Below are positions 52,977 through 62,178 of a stretch of DNA of 64,000 bases, one piece after another (within the stretch, counting starts at the first letter, position 1; the number at the start of each line of letters is the position of its first letter). The translations under genes were made by a program, and so were the position numbers. Source of the DNA: Acidithrix ferrooxidans (lineage in GTDB: Bacteria; Actinomycetota; Acidimicrobiia; Acidimicrobiales; Acidimicrobiaceae). The stretch lies in the NCBI RefSeq assembly GCF_000949295.1, contig NZ_JXYS01000003.1, positions 1 through 64,000 of the forward strand, given 5' to 3'. The notes beneath the pieces are model-generated. The model saw nothing but the letters and a program-made list of their open reading frames with translations. It was not told where the DNA came from and did not search any database.

Positions 52977-54428
52977 ATGAAACCACAAGACCAAGTGTCA
53001 GACCAAACAGTACCTACCACGGATGCTCTATTTGTGCTCTTCGGGGCTATGGGGGATCTAGCTAAACGCAAACTCATACCGGGCCTCTACCACCTGTACT
53101 TGGCGGGTTTGATGCCCAAGGACTTTCGAATTATCGGAACCTCACCGACCGAGATCAAAATGGAAACCCAATTATTTCAAACTCACGTCCATGAATCACT
53201 CGCCAACTTTGGAAGAAAAGAGATCGAGGAGGAGTCCTTCTCTATTTTCTCCAAAAAAATCTCTTATATCCCAGCTGACACCACTGACTTCTCCAAGTTG
53301 CAAGAGGCCATTCACGCCAACAAGGCAGCGCTGAGCGAGGGCGCTAAAACCATTCTTTATCTAGCGATACCTCCCCCTGCCTTCATTCCGGTTATCGATG
53401 CACTAGGAGCGAGTGGGATCGCCAAAGAAGCTCAATTGGTGATAGAAAAGCCATTTGGATCAGACCTCGCAACCGCGAAGGAGCTCAACTCGGCCATACA
53501 TCGATCATTCGACGAGGAGTCGGTCTACCGGATAGACCACTTCTTAGGGAAAGAGGCCGTCCAAAACATTCTGGCACTTCGATTCGCGAACGGGATTTTC
53601 GAGCCATCCTGGAACCATGACTCAATCGACTACGTCCAAATAGACATCCCAGAAACTCTCACGATCGAAGGCCGAGGCGCCTTCTACGAAAAGACTGGGG
53701 CGTTCCGAGACATGGTGGTAACCCACCTCTTCCAAGTCTTAGGTTTTCTGGCAATGGATCCGCCTGAGCGCTTAGATGGGATATCGCTAAACAAAGCCAA
53801 AACTAGCCTCTTTAAAGCCATGAGACCGATTACTAAAGATGACGTCATCTATGGCCAATACGCCGGATACCTTGACCAACCTGGCGTAGCTCCAAATTCA
53901 TGCGTTGAGACCTTTGTTGCCTGTCGAATATGGATAGACAATGACCGCTGGGCTGGAGTACCCTTTTACTTGCGAACTGGCAAGGCAATGGCAACAGGAA
54001 GATGGCTCTTGACTCTTGGATTCAAAGTACCAGATTTGAATAGATTCCACACATCAGGCCTTTCAAACGAGCACAGCAGTCCAAATGAGCTCGTTATCGA
54101 CATGGCCGACCCTGGATCAATTGAAATCAACTTTATGACAAAAAAACCTGGACCGTCATTAACGCTCGCTAGCGCATCATTGAACTTCAATTTTCTTGAC
54201 AACTTCAATGTCGCCTACGAACTAGAGGCGTATGAACGTCTAATTCATGATGTTATGATAGGCGACCGAGCACTCTTCAATGAGGCCGAAGGAATCGAGA
54301 CACTTTGGGAAGCCTCTGCGCCGTTGATATCGGATCCTCCCCGACCCCTAGCCTACGAGCAAGGCTCATACGGCCCACCCGAGGCACTAGAGACCCTCAT
54401 AAGTCCGTATCGCTGGTACCTTCACTAA
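52977..54428 (+). CDS. zwf: glucose-6-phosphate 1-dehydrogenase
   Basis: This is the first enzyme of the oxidative pentose phosphate pathway. The 483-residue protein has the nucleotide-binding LFGAMGDLAKRKLIPGLYHL at about 18-37, the substrate-site ESVYRIDHFLGKEAVQNIL, and EKPFGSDLATAKELN. Late blocks are WAGVPFYLRTGKAM and AYERLIHDVMIGDRALF. The start is set at the ATG 21 codons inside the longest frame because family proteins begin shortly before the Rossmann strand; the ribosome binding site is weak in both cases. Adjacent gnd and sugar kinase genes complete the route. Confidence 0.94.
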   Translation: MKPQDQVSDQTVPTTDALFVLFGAMGDLAKRKLIPGLYHLYLAGLMPKDFRIIGTSPTEIKMETQLFQTHVHESLANFGRKEIEEESFSIFSKKISYIPADTTDFSKLQEAIHANKAALSEGAKTILYLAIPPPAFIPVIDALGASGIAKEAQLVIEKPFGSDLATAKELNSAIHRSFDEESVYRIDHFLGKEAVQNILALRFANGIFEPSWNHDSIDYVQIDIPETLTIEGRGAFYEKTGAFRDMVVTHLFQVLGFLAMDPPERLDGISLNKAKTSLFKAMRPITKDDVIYGQYAGYLDQPGVAPNSCVETFVACRIWIDNDRWAGVPFYLRTGKAMATGRWLLTLGFKVPDLNRFHTSGLSNEHSSPNELVIDMADPGSIEINFMTKKPGPSLTLASASLNFNFLDNFNVAYELEAYERLIHDVMIGDRALFNEAEGIETLWEASAPLISDPPRPLAYEQGSYGPPEALETLISPYRWYLH

Positions 54429-54490
54429 AATCTATACCACAGAGAAAATAATCCAAAAATATCAAAAGAACAACGCTTCAAAAGGGCTAG

Positions 54491-55402
54491 GTGGAAACTT
54501 TGAATCAAAGTAACGACGAGCTAATTCTTGGTGCCGACATTGGCGGTACGCACTTTCGAATGGGACTTTGCGATGCCAGTGGCAAACTGCTAGCTCACCA
54601 AGTTTTACCTACCGCCACATTGGCTAGCGCCCAAGAGGGCTTTACGAAGTTAGCCGACATACTTGATCCAACCAAAAAGGCAAAATCCTTTGTCGTTGGT
54701 GTACCCGGGGTGGTTGACTATCGCGAGTCCAAAGCCATCTTTGCCCCAAATCTGCCACAAAACTTCATACCGGAGCTAAGCGGTGAAAAGATTGCCAAAT
54801 TGCTCGGACGCGAGGTCTTGTTGGTGAATGATGCTGACCTAGCAGCCATCGGCGAGGCGCACTTTGGAGCTGGTCGGACTAAAGAATCCATGTCATATGT
54901 AACCATTTCAACTGGTATTGGAGCCGCTGTAACCGTAGATAAAAAGCTGATCCGAACGCGATATTCCATAGCTGAACTAGGTCACAGCTTTATAGACGCC
55001 TCCGATGCGCTAGCAAATGGTCGGGGCTCGGTTGAATATCTAGCTTCGGGAACCGCGCTAGCACGAACCGCGAAAGAGGCCGGTCTCAGCCTCACAAACC
55101 AACAACTGGTGGTAGCCGCTCAAGCCGGCGAGCCAAATGCCTTACTAATTGTCAAAGAGATGGCACACAATGTCGGAGTAGCACTTGCTAACATGGTTCA
55201 TCTATTTTCCATAGAGTCGCTTGTCCTTGGCGGGGGTGTAATCCTCTCTGGAGACTTCATCTTCAACTTAGTGGAGGAATCATTTCAAGAATTAAAGCCA
55301 AGTTATCTAGAGGTAGAAGTAGCCAAAGCAGAATTAGGAGATGACGCTGCGCTGCGGGGATGCGCCGCAGCAATCGCCGCTTTCACATCACCATCTGGAT
55401 AG
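54491..55402 (+). CDS. ROK-family sugar kinase, probably glucokinase
   Basis: The 303-residue protein starts with the phosphate-binding LGADIGGTHFRMGLCD. FVVGVPGVVD and VLLVNDADLAAIGEAHFG (catalytic Asp) follow, then YVTISTGIGAAVTVD, AELGHSFID and LVLGGGVILSG. The zinc-binding CxCGxxGCxE loop that most ROK members have after the GH motif is missing; the same place reads ASDALANGRGSVEYLASG. It would supply glucose 6-phosphate to the neighbouring zwf. Fructokinase or other hexose kinase activity cannot be excluded. The start is GTG with GGGCTAGG upstream. Confidence 0.82.
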   Translation: METLNQSNDELILGADIGGTHFRMGLCDASGKLLAHQVLPTATLASAQEGFTKLADILDPTKKAKSFVVGVPGVVDYRESKAIFAPNLPQNFIPELSGEKIAKLLGREVLLVNDADLAAIGEAHFGAGRTKESMSYVTISTGIGAAVTVDKKLIRTRYSIAELGHSFIDASDALANGRGSVEYLASGTALARTAKEAGLSLTNQQLVVAAQAGEPNALLIVKEMAHNVGVALANMVHLFSIESLVLGGGVILSGDFIFNLVEESFQELKPSYLEVEVAKAELGDDAALRGCAAAIAAFTSPSG

Positions 55403-56531
55403 AGTCGATCCTCGCCAATTGATAATGAGAGACGTGACAACTCCTGCCATGGGGACCGTCTCTCCAGTACACCTAGTCTTCGCCTCCTAGCTCATTTAGC
55501 CTCCATAAGTGACCTTTTTACATAAAATAAAACAACAACCGACCAATGACATGGTTATTCCTTGGTGCCGTTTTCTTTCGATGTGAGCACTCATGGGAGA
55601 CATAAAGGAGCATGAACCTTCTCAAAAGATTGGGGCCATGCGATCCGTAACCCAATATAAGCCACCTAGCGACTTAGAGGACGACCATAATTTTTAGGCA
55701 ATTTCATTGCCAAAAATCAATCTATACAACGTGCAACGTTCTCGCAAATATTAAGTGAATCAATTATTGCGATAGTCATAATCGTTATGATCTTCAAACC
55801 GCATTTACACTAAACCTTATGAATCCACGTGCTTTCATTTCCAAATCATAAAACCTACCATTGCCCTTACACCTAGGGACTTCACCCAACCGCAGTAAGA
55901 CTAAGCCACGACTAGGGTCAAAAAAGCGTCGCAATTTGAGCGCTACTCAAAAGTTGGGAATCTATTAGGAAGCTTGCGATACTTTGGGCATCGATATCTC
56001 GACGATCGACCACACTCCTGGCACACCCAATGGCCCTTGCGTACATATCATAGGTAAATTTATAGATTTACCTCCTGAGTTATTCTTCTTATTTGAATAA
56101 TGATCCGTAAGGAAAAATCATCACCCAACTGGCAACTGCAATGGCATAGGGTAGCAATGAATCGGATCTTAATCTTCAAAAAGAGAATCGACTCATTAGA
56201 CATAGTCGACTTTGAATTGCACTAACTTGCTGAACCTAGTAACAAGGCGCAACGATCTTCGTCGTAAAAAGCGATCGAAGTCACCCGAAAAAGTCGTCGA
56301 TTGTACCAGAATCAACGCTTTTGTAAAAAGTCACGCGCAAAACCACATAGACCACTCAAAGCATTCAGATTCCAGAGTCTAACGCGACTAAAACCACATT
56401 GGGTTGTATGAAAAACCATAGCTTCCATAACCAATCCAAAATCAGTCATCTCCCAAACGCAATATAACACCAGTTCAAAGGCACTAAATGACCCCTGCCT
56501 CCAATAAAATTCCCAAAATCCTAAAGAACAG
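55403..56531. other. long gene-free stretch upstream of the protease gene
   Basis: About 1.1 kb, AT-rich, without recognisable genes or repeats. It should contain the promoter of the secreted protein. Confidence 0.4.
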
Positions 56532-58337
56532 ATGAGAAGTTGCGATATAGAATACATGAGCAAAACCTCACTCTCCGTAATAAAGTCACGAAATATAGTG
56601 AAGCGACCGAACTTCCGTATCGCTAGCGTGGCGGTCGCCACGGCATCACTCTCATTGGTAGGCATGTTCGCAACTAGCAATGCACCGGCAAAAACTACTA
56701 TTACACACACTTCTCTCATGGGGATGCTCGATCCGAGCGCAATCAGTGGAGCTGTTTCAATCGCCCCTGCTCCAAATGGTACCGGATATTGGATCACCAA
56801 TGCCCAAGGCCAGGTCTCCTCATATGGCGCAGTAACGTCATATGGAGACATGTCAGGTACCAAGCTTAATCAACCAGTCGTGGGCATTGCCGCTACGCCA
56901 GATGGTAAGGGCTATTGGTTAGTGGCGGCTGATGGTGGAATCTTCACCTTTGGTGACGCAGGCTTTTATGGATCTACGGGCGGAATGCACCTCTTCAGGA
57001 AGATAGTGGCCATGGTGGCCACCCCAGATGGCAAAGGATATTGGTTATTAGCGGCCGATGGTGGAATCTTCACCTTTGGTGACGCAGGCTTTTATGGATC
57101 TACGGGCGGAATCGCTCTCAATAGCCCAATCGTAGGAATGGCCGCCACCCCAGATGGTAAGGGCTATTGGTTAGTGGCGGCTGATGGTGGAATCTTCACC
57201 TTTGGTGACGCGGGCTTTTATGGATCCGCTGGGGCGTTAAAGTTAAATAGACCTATCGTGGGAATGGCCGCCACCCCAGATGGTAAGGGCTATTGGTTAG
57301 TGGCGGCTGATGGTGGAATCTTCACCTTTGGTGACGCGGGCTTTTATGGATCTGCTGCCAATGCTGGCGCATCTTCGCCCATTATGGGAATATCACCAAC
57401 CAGTGGTGGAACTGGCTATTGGGTGGTTACTCAAACTGGCCAAGCCTTCTCCTTTAGCTCCTCGAACGCTCCAGCTCCAGCTCCAGCTCCAGCTCCAGCT
57501 CCAGCTAATGTAAGCTTGACGCCGACAGCCGTTGTCCTGCCATCACCGATCAACTGCAAAACCGTAGCAACCGAGAACAATTGCATGCCTTCTAACCTTC
57601 CTTCGGGAACTTGGAATTCATTTGGCCTAACGTCTAACAACAGTGTCTATCCGACACTTGGCTCCATATGGCAAACCGAACCAAACGATGAAAACATTCC
57701 GGCCCTGCCCCCAACGTGGGCTCCGATGTTTGAGATTGGCACCAGTTCACATTCGCCTACGGCGGTTCCTGTCCGCTGGAACCCCTGCCAAGTGATTCAT
57801 CCTTATATAGATATGACCGATGATCCCACCGCAGGACCAACCACACCTGCCGAGCAAGCTTCTGCAACGGCAATGGTCCAAGACGCCTTAGCTCAGGTAG
57901 CCGCTGCCACTGGCCTTAGCTTTGCACCCCTACAAACCACCACGGCTTATTCAAATTCTTCGCTACCCTATGGCTCAATCCTCTTTAGTTGGCCATCAAT
58001 TGCTCACCTACAGGCTCAAATCGGCTCCACCTACCAATTGAGTCCGAACTACCTTGGCTTTGGCGGTCCCGTAGCAGAGACAACTTCATCAGGAATAACA
58101 CTTTACGTATCTGGCATCGTAGAGCTAAACAACGAAAGCTGGTTGAACCTATCGTCATCAACCCAACAGTCGCTCCTGCTTCACGAACTCGGCCATGCTA
58201 TCGGTTTGGACCATAGCAGCTCCCCCCAGAATGTAATGTACCCCTATGACAACGGTGTAACTTCCTACTCCACCGGAGATCTTAGCGGTCTAGCAAACCT
58301 CGGACTTGCCCGAGGTTGCCTTCCATCTGCATATTAA
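56532..58337 (+). CDS. secreted repeat protein with matrixin-type zinc metalloprotease domain
   Basis: The 601-residue protein has an N-terminal signal or anchor helix (about 30-55, ASVAVATASLSLVGMFA). Six blade-like repeats of 42 residues follow (about 80-310), the middle four nearly identical: PDGKGYWLVAADGGIFTFGD then AGFYGS. An (AP)n linker of about seven units comes next, and then a protease domain with HELGHAIGLDH (zinc site HExxHxxGxxH) and NVMYPY as Met-turn near the end. The protease part contains FEIG, RWNPC and a possible disulfide. The repeats resemble beta-propeller blades and may bind cell wall or substrate. A second ATG eight codons in is an alternative start. Strong hairpin downstream. 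Confidence 0.8.
   Translation: MRSCDIEYMSKTSLSVIKSRNIVKRPNFRIASVAVATASLSLVGMFATSNAPAKTTITHTSLMGMLDPSAISGAVSIAPAPNGTGYWITNAQGQVSSYGAVTSYGDMSGTKLNQPVVGIAATPDGKGYWLVAADGGIFTFGDAGFYGSTGGMHLFRKIVAMVATPDGKGYWLLAADGGIFTFGDAGFYGSTGGIALNSPIVGMAATPDGKGYWLVAADGGIFTFGDAGFYGSAGALKLNRPIVGMAATPDGKGYWLVAADGGIFTFGDAGFYGSAANAGASSPIMGISPTSGGTGYWVVTQTGQAFSFSSSNAPAPAPAPAPAPANVSLTPTAVVLPSPINCKTVATENNCMPSNLPSGTWNSFGLTSNNSVYPTLGSIWQTEPNDENIPALPPTWAPMFEIGTSSHSPTAVPVRWNPCQVIHPYIDMTDDPTAGPTTPAEQASATAMVQDALAQVAAATGLSFAPLQTTTAYSNSSLPYGSILFSWPSIAHLQAQIGSTYQLSPNYLGFGGPVAETTSSGITLYVSGIVELNNESWLNLSSSTQQSLLLHELGHAIGLDHSSSPQNVMYPYDNGVTSYSTGDLSGLANLGLARGCLPSAY
56776..57430. repeat. in-frame 126-bp tandem repeats in the protease gene
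   Basis: GATGGTAAGGGCTATTGG and its variants begin at 56901, 57027, 57153 and 57279, an exact 126-bp (42-codon) period, with a degenerate unit at each end. Near-identity at DNA level indicates recent duplication or gene conversion. Confidence 0.9.
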
Positions 58338-58404
58338 AGATGGAACTCCCAGACAAAGAAGATTTACAGAAGAATTCAATACCTCAAGTTATAGATTGAT
58401 CTAT

Positions 58405-58443
58405 CGCACAAGGCTCTTGGCATTCCACCAAGAGCCTTGTGCG
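58405..58443. terminator. 16-bp perfect hairpin after the protease gene
   Basis: CGCACAAGGCTCTTGG pairs exactly with CCAAGAGCCTTGTGCG around CATTCCA. No T-run follows, but its position 68 bp past the stop codon suggests transcript termination or protection. Confidence 0.65.
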
Positions 58444-58595
58444 TATCAAAATCCCAAAAAGTCCCATCTCATGCCGCTATCTCACAAATCGAAGTAACTA
58501 TAGACTCTGGCAATTACCTGGGCATCTCAGCGAACCAACAAACCATAAGCATCAAAGATAGATAGATCTGAGCTGGAAGTCAAAATTACGATTCC

Positions 58596-60023
58596 GTGCG
58601 AAAACTCGACTCTGTACGTGTTACATTTACCGATATGGCCTCTTTGCAATCCATTGATCCTTTAGTTACGAAACTCCGCGAGATACTCAGAGACGATTGC
58701 TTAATGGTTGAAGACGCGATCTCAATAGATTATTTCCACGATGAGAGCCTTGGAACGACTCCAGTTCCACCTCGATGCCTGGTATATGTGACCTCAACTC
58801 TTGAATGCGCGCAAGTCATCGCGACAGCAAACGACCTCAAAGTCCCAGTTACAGCTCGAGGAAGTGGCAGTGGTCTTAGCGGAGGAGCGCTCCCAATTCA
58901 GGGTGGTATCGTAATCTCGTTCGAAAAAATGAATCAGATTCTAGAGATTGATACTCAAAACCACACTGCAACTCTCGAAGCTGGGGTAACCCTGGAACAA
59001 CTTGAGTTATCCCTCGCCGAAGTGGGCTTTGTCTATCCGGTATATCCTGGCGAAATGTCCGCGACCATAGGTGGTAACGTTGCTACGAATGCGGGCGGAA
59101 TGAGAGCTGTCAAATACGGCGTAACTCGTCATAACGTCCTGGGTGTTGAATTTGTGACTGCAACTGGGGATGTAATTTCTAGCGGTGGAAAATTCGTCAA
59201 ATCATCATCTGGCTATGACCTAACACAACTTGTAATCGGATCCGAAGGAACGTTAGCCCTCGTAACGAAGGTTATAGTCGCCATTACGCCAATACCACAG
59301 GCCTCAGTGACATTGCTGATCCCCTTTGACAAACTCTCGTCTATCTCAGTGGCTATACCTGAAATACTTAGATCCAATTGCACACCTTCAATACTCGAAT
59401 ACGTAGATGCCGTGGGGTTGAAGGTAATGGCATCTAGGGAAGGGCTCGACTTAGGGTTGCCAAAAGCCATCCAAGATGAGGCTCGTGCCTATTTAATTTG
59501 CATGCTCGAAGAAGCAGACCCAGAGGGCCTCGAAAAACAACAGCTGATCATATCAAACCAAATGATTGAAAATGGGGCTCTGGACGTCTATGAGCTGTCC
59601 AAAAGTCAGGCACTGCGCCTTTTACGGGTCCGAGAAGCAGCATTCTGGGTTACAAAAGAACTTGGCGCGACCGATATAGTAGATATCGTCGTGCCAAGAG
59701 CACAAATTCCAAACTTCATGGATCAGATAGACCTAATAGCCCAAGAATATGGAACGATTATTAGCGCAGTTGGTCACGCAGGCGATGGCAATATCCATCT
59801 CTCGATATTTGAAAACGACCATGCCATCAAAGGATCAATCATGTCGAAACTTTATCGAATTGGACTCGACTTAGGTGGCGCTATCTCCGCTGAACACGGT
59901 ATCGGAACTGCTAAACGTCCATATTTCCTGGATCTAGAAGATCCAACAAAACTAGAACTAATGCGACGAATAAAGTACGCATTCGATCCCAACGGGATCC
60001 TAAACCCGGGAAAGGTCCTTTAA
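58596..60023 (+). CDS. FAD-linked 2-hydroxyacid oxidase/dehydrogenase, GlcD type
   Basis: The 475-residue protein is of the VAO/GlcD family. The FAD-binding half has VPVTARGSGSGLSGGALPIQ and YPVYPGEMSATIGGNVATNAGG, then VIGSEGTLALVTK. The C-terminal cap and the metal-site region have ISAVGHAGDGNIHLSIF and ISAEHGIGTAKRPYF. Family members oxidise D-lactate, glycolate or related 2-hydroxyacids to 2-oxoacids. The stop touches the ATG of a TPP-dependent enzyme gene, so product and substrate may be linked. GlcE/GlcF partners are absent here. The start is GTG; an internal ATG is also possible. Confidence 0.87.
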   Translation: MRKLDSVRVTFTDMASLQSIDPLVTKLREILRDDCLMVEDAISIDYFHDESLGTTPVPPRCLVYVTSTLECAQVIATANDLKVPVTARGSGSGLSGGALPIQGGIVISFEKMNQILEIDTQNHTATLEAGVTLEQLELSLAEVGFVYPVYPGEMSATIGGNVATNAGGMRAVKYGVTRHNVLGVEFVTATGDVISSGGKFVKSSSGYDLTQLVIGSEGTLALVTKVIVAITPIPQASVTLLIPFDKLSSISVAIPEILRSNCTPSILEYVDAVGLKVMASREGLDLGLPKAIQDEARAYLICMLEEADPEGLEKQQLIISNQMIENGALDVYELSKSQALRLLRVREAAFWVTKELGATDIVDIVVPRAQIPNFMDQIDLIAQEYGTIISAVGHAGDGNIHLSIFENDHAIKGSIMSKLYRIGLDLGGAISAEHGIGTAKRPYFLDLEDPTKLELMRRIKYAFDPNGILNPGKVL

Positions 60024-61595
60024 ATGAACGGTGCCGAATCACTCCTAAACACCCTTGTAGCTAACAAAGTCGAGGTCTGCTTTACCAATCCAGGCACCTC
60101 TGAGATGCACTTTGTGGCCGCTTTAGATAGGGTACCCAAGATGCGAGGCGTTCTATGCCTCTTTGAAGGCGTAGCCAGTGGGGCCGCCGACGGATATGGG
60201 AGAATCGCCAAAAGACCTGCGTCAACCCTTCTTCATCTTGGCCCAGGCATGGGAAATGCTCTCGCCAACTTCCACAATGCACGCAGAGCAAAGACTCCGA
60301 TAATTAACGTCGTTGGCGATCACGCAACCACCCACTTAGCCTATGACGCTCCCTTGACTAGTGACATCGAAGGAATTGCAAAGTCATTTTCAAAATTTGT
60401 AGTCACGCCCAAAACGCCGAACCAAATAGAACCGGCCGCACAATTAGCCCTCCAAGCTGCGACCATGGATCAACGTGGAATCGCGACTGTCATAGTTCCA
60501 GCCGATGCCAGCTGGAATGAGCTCACGCCAGAAAAATCGATGGACTTTGGGAGGGCACTTTGGAACAAAGAGGTCGAGACAATCGAGACGATCGGCTTTA
60601 CCGAGATGAAAGCACTCCTAGAACGTGGCAACGAAACAATGCTGCTGCTAGGCGGCCAAGCACTTAGCGCTGGGGGGCTTAGGTCAATTTCAAAGATTCT
60701 TTCCCTATACAATGTCTCCATATTGGCAGAGACTTTTCCCTCGGTCCTCGAACGCGGAGGGGACCTTCTCTCCATCGACCGCCTAGCATATCTGGGCGAA
60801 ATGGCTGTCGCACAACTTGCTAACGCTAGTCACGTAATCACAATCGGCGCAAACGAGCCCGTCTCCTTCTTCGCCTATCCCAATACACCAAGTCAACTAG
60901 CTCCAGCGAACGCGACGGTGCACCATTTTATAGCTCCCAATGAAAACTTGTTAGAAAAGCTAGACGCGTTGTGTGACTATTTAGGGGCAAAGACCCCACT
61001 TGCCAAGGTTGCCTATCAAACTCCAGAACTTCCCGACGGGGATCTTACGGGAACAAAAGCAGCCCAAACCATAGGCGCGCTGTTAAGGGAAGGTACGATA
61101 GTAGTTGACGAATCAAATACCTCAGGTCTCTTTCTGCCATCCTTTACCAAAGGCGCACCTGCCCACAGGTGGCTGACCTTGACCGGAGGCGCAATTGGCC
61201 AGGGCCTTCCATTGGCGACCGGAGCAGCCGTAGCAGACCCAAATTCTCGAGTACTTTGCCTTGAGGCTGATGGTTCTGCGATCTACACATTTCAAGCGCT
61301 TTGGAGCCAAGCCCGCGAAAAGCTAAACGTTACAACGGTCCTATTTAATAACCAAAGCTACGCCATCCTTGAACTCGAATTGGCCAAGGTCGGAGCACTA
61401 GAGTCCAGTCCCAGCGCGCGAGCCATGTTGGAGCTCAAACCTCCTTCCATCAGTTTTAGCCAACTCGCCCAAGCAATGGGGGTAGGGTCGCTAACAGTTC
61501 GAACCGTATCCGAACTCGCAAAAGCTATCACCCACTCCTTTGACAGCGTTGGGCCATTTTTGATTGAAGCGATTCTTCCGCCTGGCATCTCCTGA
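60024..61595 (+). CDS. TPP-dependent enzyme, acetolactate-synthase-like (IlvX/MdlC group)
   Basis: The 523-residue protein has the three domains of the family. The PYR domain shows FTNPGTSEMHF, LCLFEGVASGAADGYGR (catalytic Glu) and LLHLGPGMGNALANFHNAR. The middle domain is about 190-330. The PP domain carries GGAIGQGLPLATGAA and EADGSAIYTFQALWSQAREK followed by NNQSYAIL, the GDG-type TPP-magnesium site. It is shorter than IlvB (about 570) and lies apart from ilvN, so true acetolactate synthesis for Val/Ile is unlikely. A 2-oxoacid decarboxylase or carboligase acting after the preceding oxidase is the favoured inference. Confidence 0.82.
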   Translation: MNGAESLLNTLVANKVEVCFTNPGTSEMHFVAALDRVPKMRGVLCLFEGVASGAADGYGRIAKRPASTLLHLGPGMGNALANFHNARRAKTPIINVVGDHATTHLAYDAPLTSDIEGIAKSFSKFVVTPKTPNQIEPAAQLALQAATMDQRGIATVIVPADASWNELTPEKSMDFGRALWNKEVETIETIGFTEMKALLERGNETMLLLGGQALSAGGLRSISKILSLYNVSILAETFPSVLERGGDLLSIDRLAYLGEMAVAQLANASHVITIGANEPVSFFAYPNTPSQLAPANATVHHFIAPNENLLEKLDALCDYLGAKTPLAKVAYQTPELPDGDLTGTKAAQTIGALLREGTIVVDESNTSGLFLPSFTKGAPAHRWLTLTGGAIGQGLPLATGAAVADPNSRVLCLEADGSAIYTFQALWSQAREKLNVTTVLFNNQSYAILELELAKVGALESSPSARAMLELKPPSISFSQLAQAMGVGSLTVRTVSELAKAITHSFDSVGPFLIEAILPPGIS

Positions 61596-61752
61596 TCTCG
61601 AAATATTACTAACTAACTGGTATTAACTATTTTCAACCGCGCACTTCGGCCAAACCCACCGTTTGAGGTGAAACTTTTTATTCGAATAAATGAGGTCTAC
61701 GATTGGTTTAGTAAAGCAAGCTTCAAAAAACCTTCAACGAAAGCAGAAAAAG

Positions 61753-62133
61753 ATGGCCGAACTTCAAAAGATAGTCCGTGGAACCATGGAGCAAGTGGAG
61801 GCCGAGGTGCGTATTGCCCTCTCAAAATCAGGTTTCGGCGTTCTCACTGAGATCGACATATCTGCTACATTAAAAGAGAAACTAGGAGTCCAGAGGCCCC
61901 CTATGAAAGTCTTAGGCGCCTGCAATCCAAAACTTATAAACCAAGCTTTAGAGATCGACACCTCCGTCGCGCTTTACGTACCTTGCAATGTTGTATTAGA
62001 AGAAGTTACCGAGGGGATTCAAATCACGGGGTTGGACCCACTAAAGATCATGTCAACCCCAGAGTTGGAGACCCTTGGAAGTCAAGCTCGGACTCTTTTG
62101 GAGGATGCGATCACATCTGTTATTGGCTCTTGA
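61753..62133 (+). CDS. DUF302 family protein
   Basis: About 126 residues from the internal ATG (MAELQKIVRG). The family pattern is clear: KSGFGVLTEIDISATLKEKLGV, KVLGACNPKLINQALEID, VALYVPCNVVLEEV and a late LDPLKIM. DUF302 proteins are small, cytoplasmic or membrane-linked and of unsettled function, sometimes near heavy-metal or sulfur genes. A longer frame starting at 61690 adds 21 basic residues without similarity. The gene stands alone after the TPP enzyme. Confidence 0.82.
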   Translation: MAELQKIVRGTMEQVEAEVRIALSKSGFGVLTEIDISATLKEKLGVQRPPMKVLGACNPKLINQALEIDTSVALYVPCNVVLEEVTEGIQITGLDPLKIMSTPELETLGSQARTLLEDAITSVIGS

Positions 62134-62178
62134 CCATATAATCACTTGACCACACATTAAAGAGATGCCATTTTGAAT

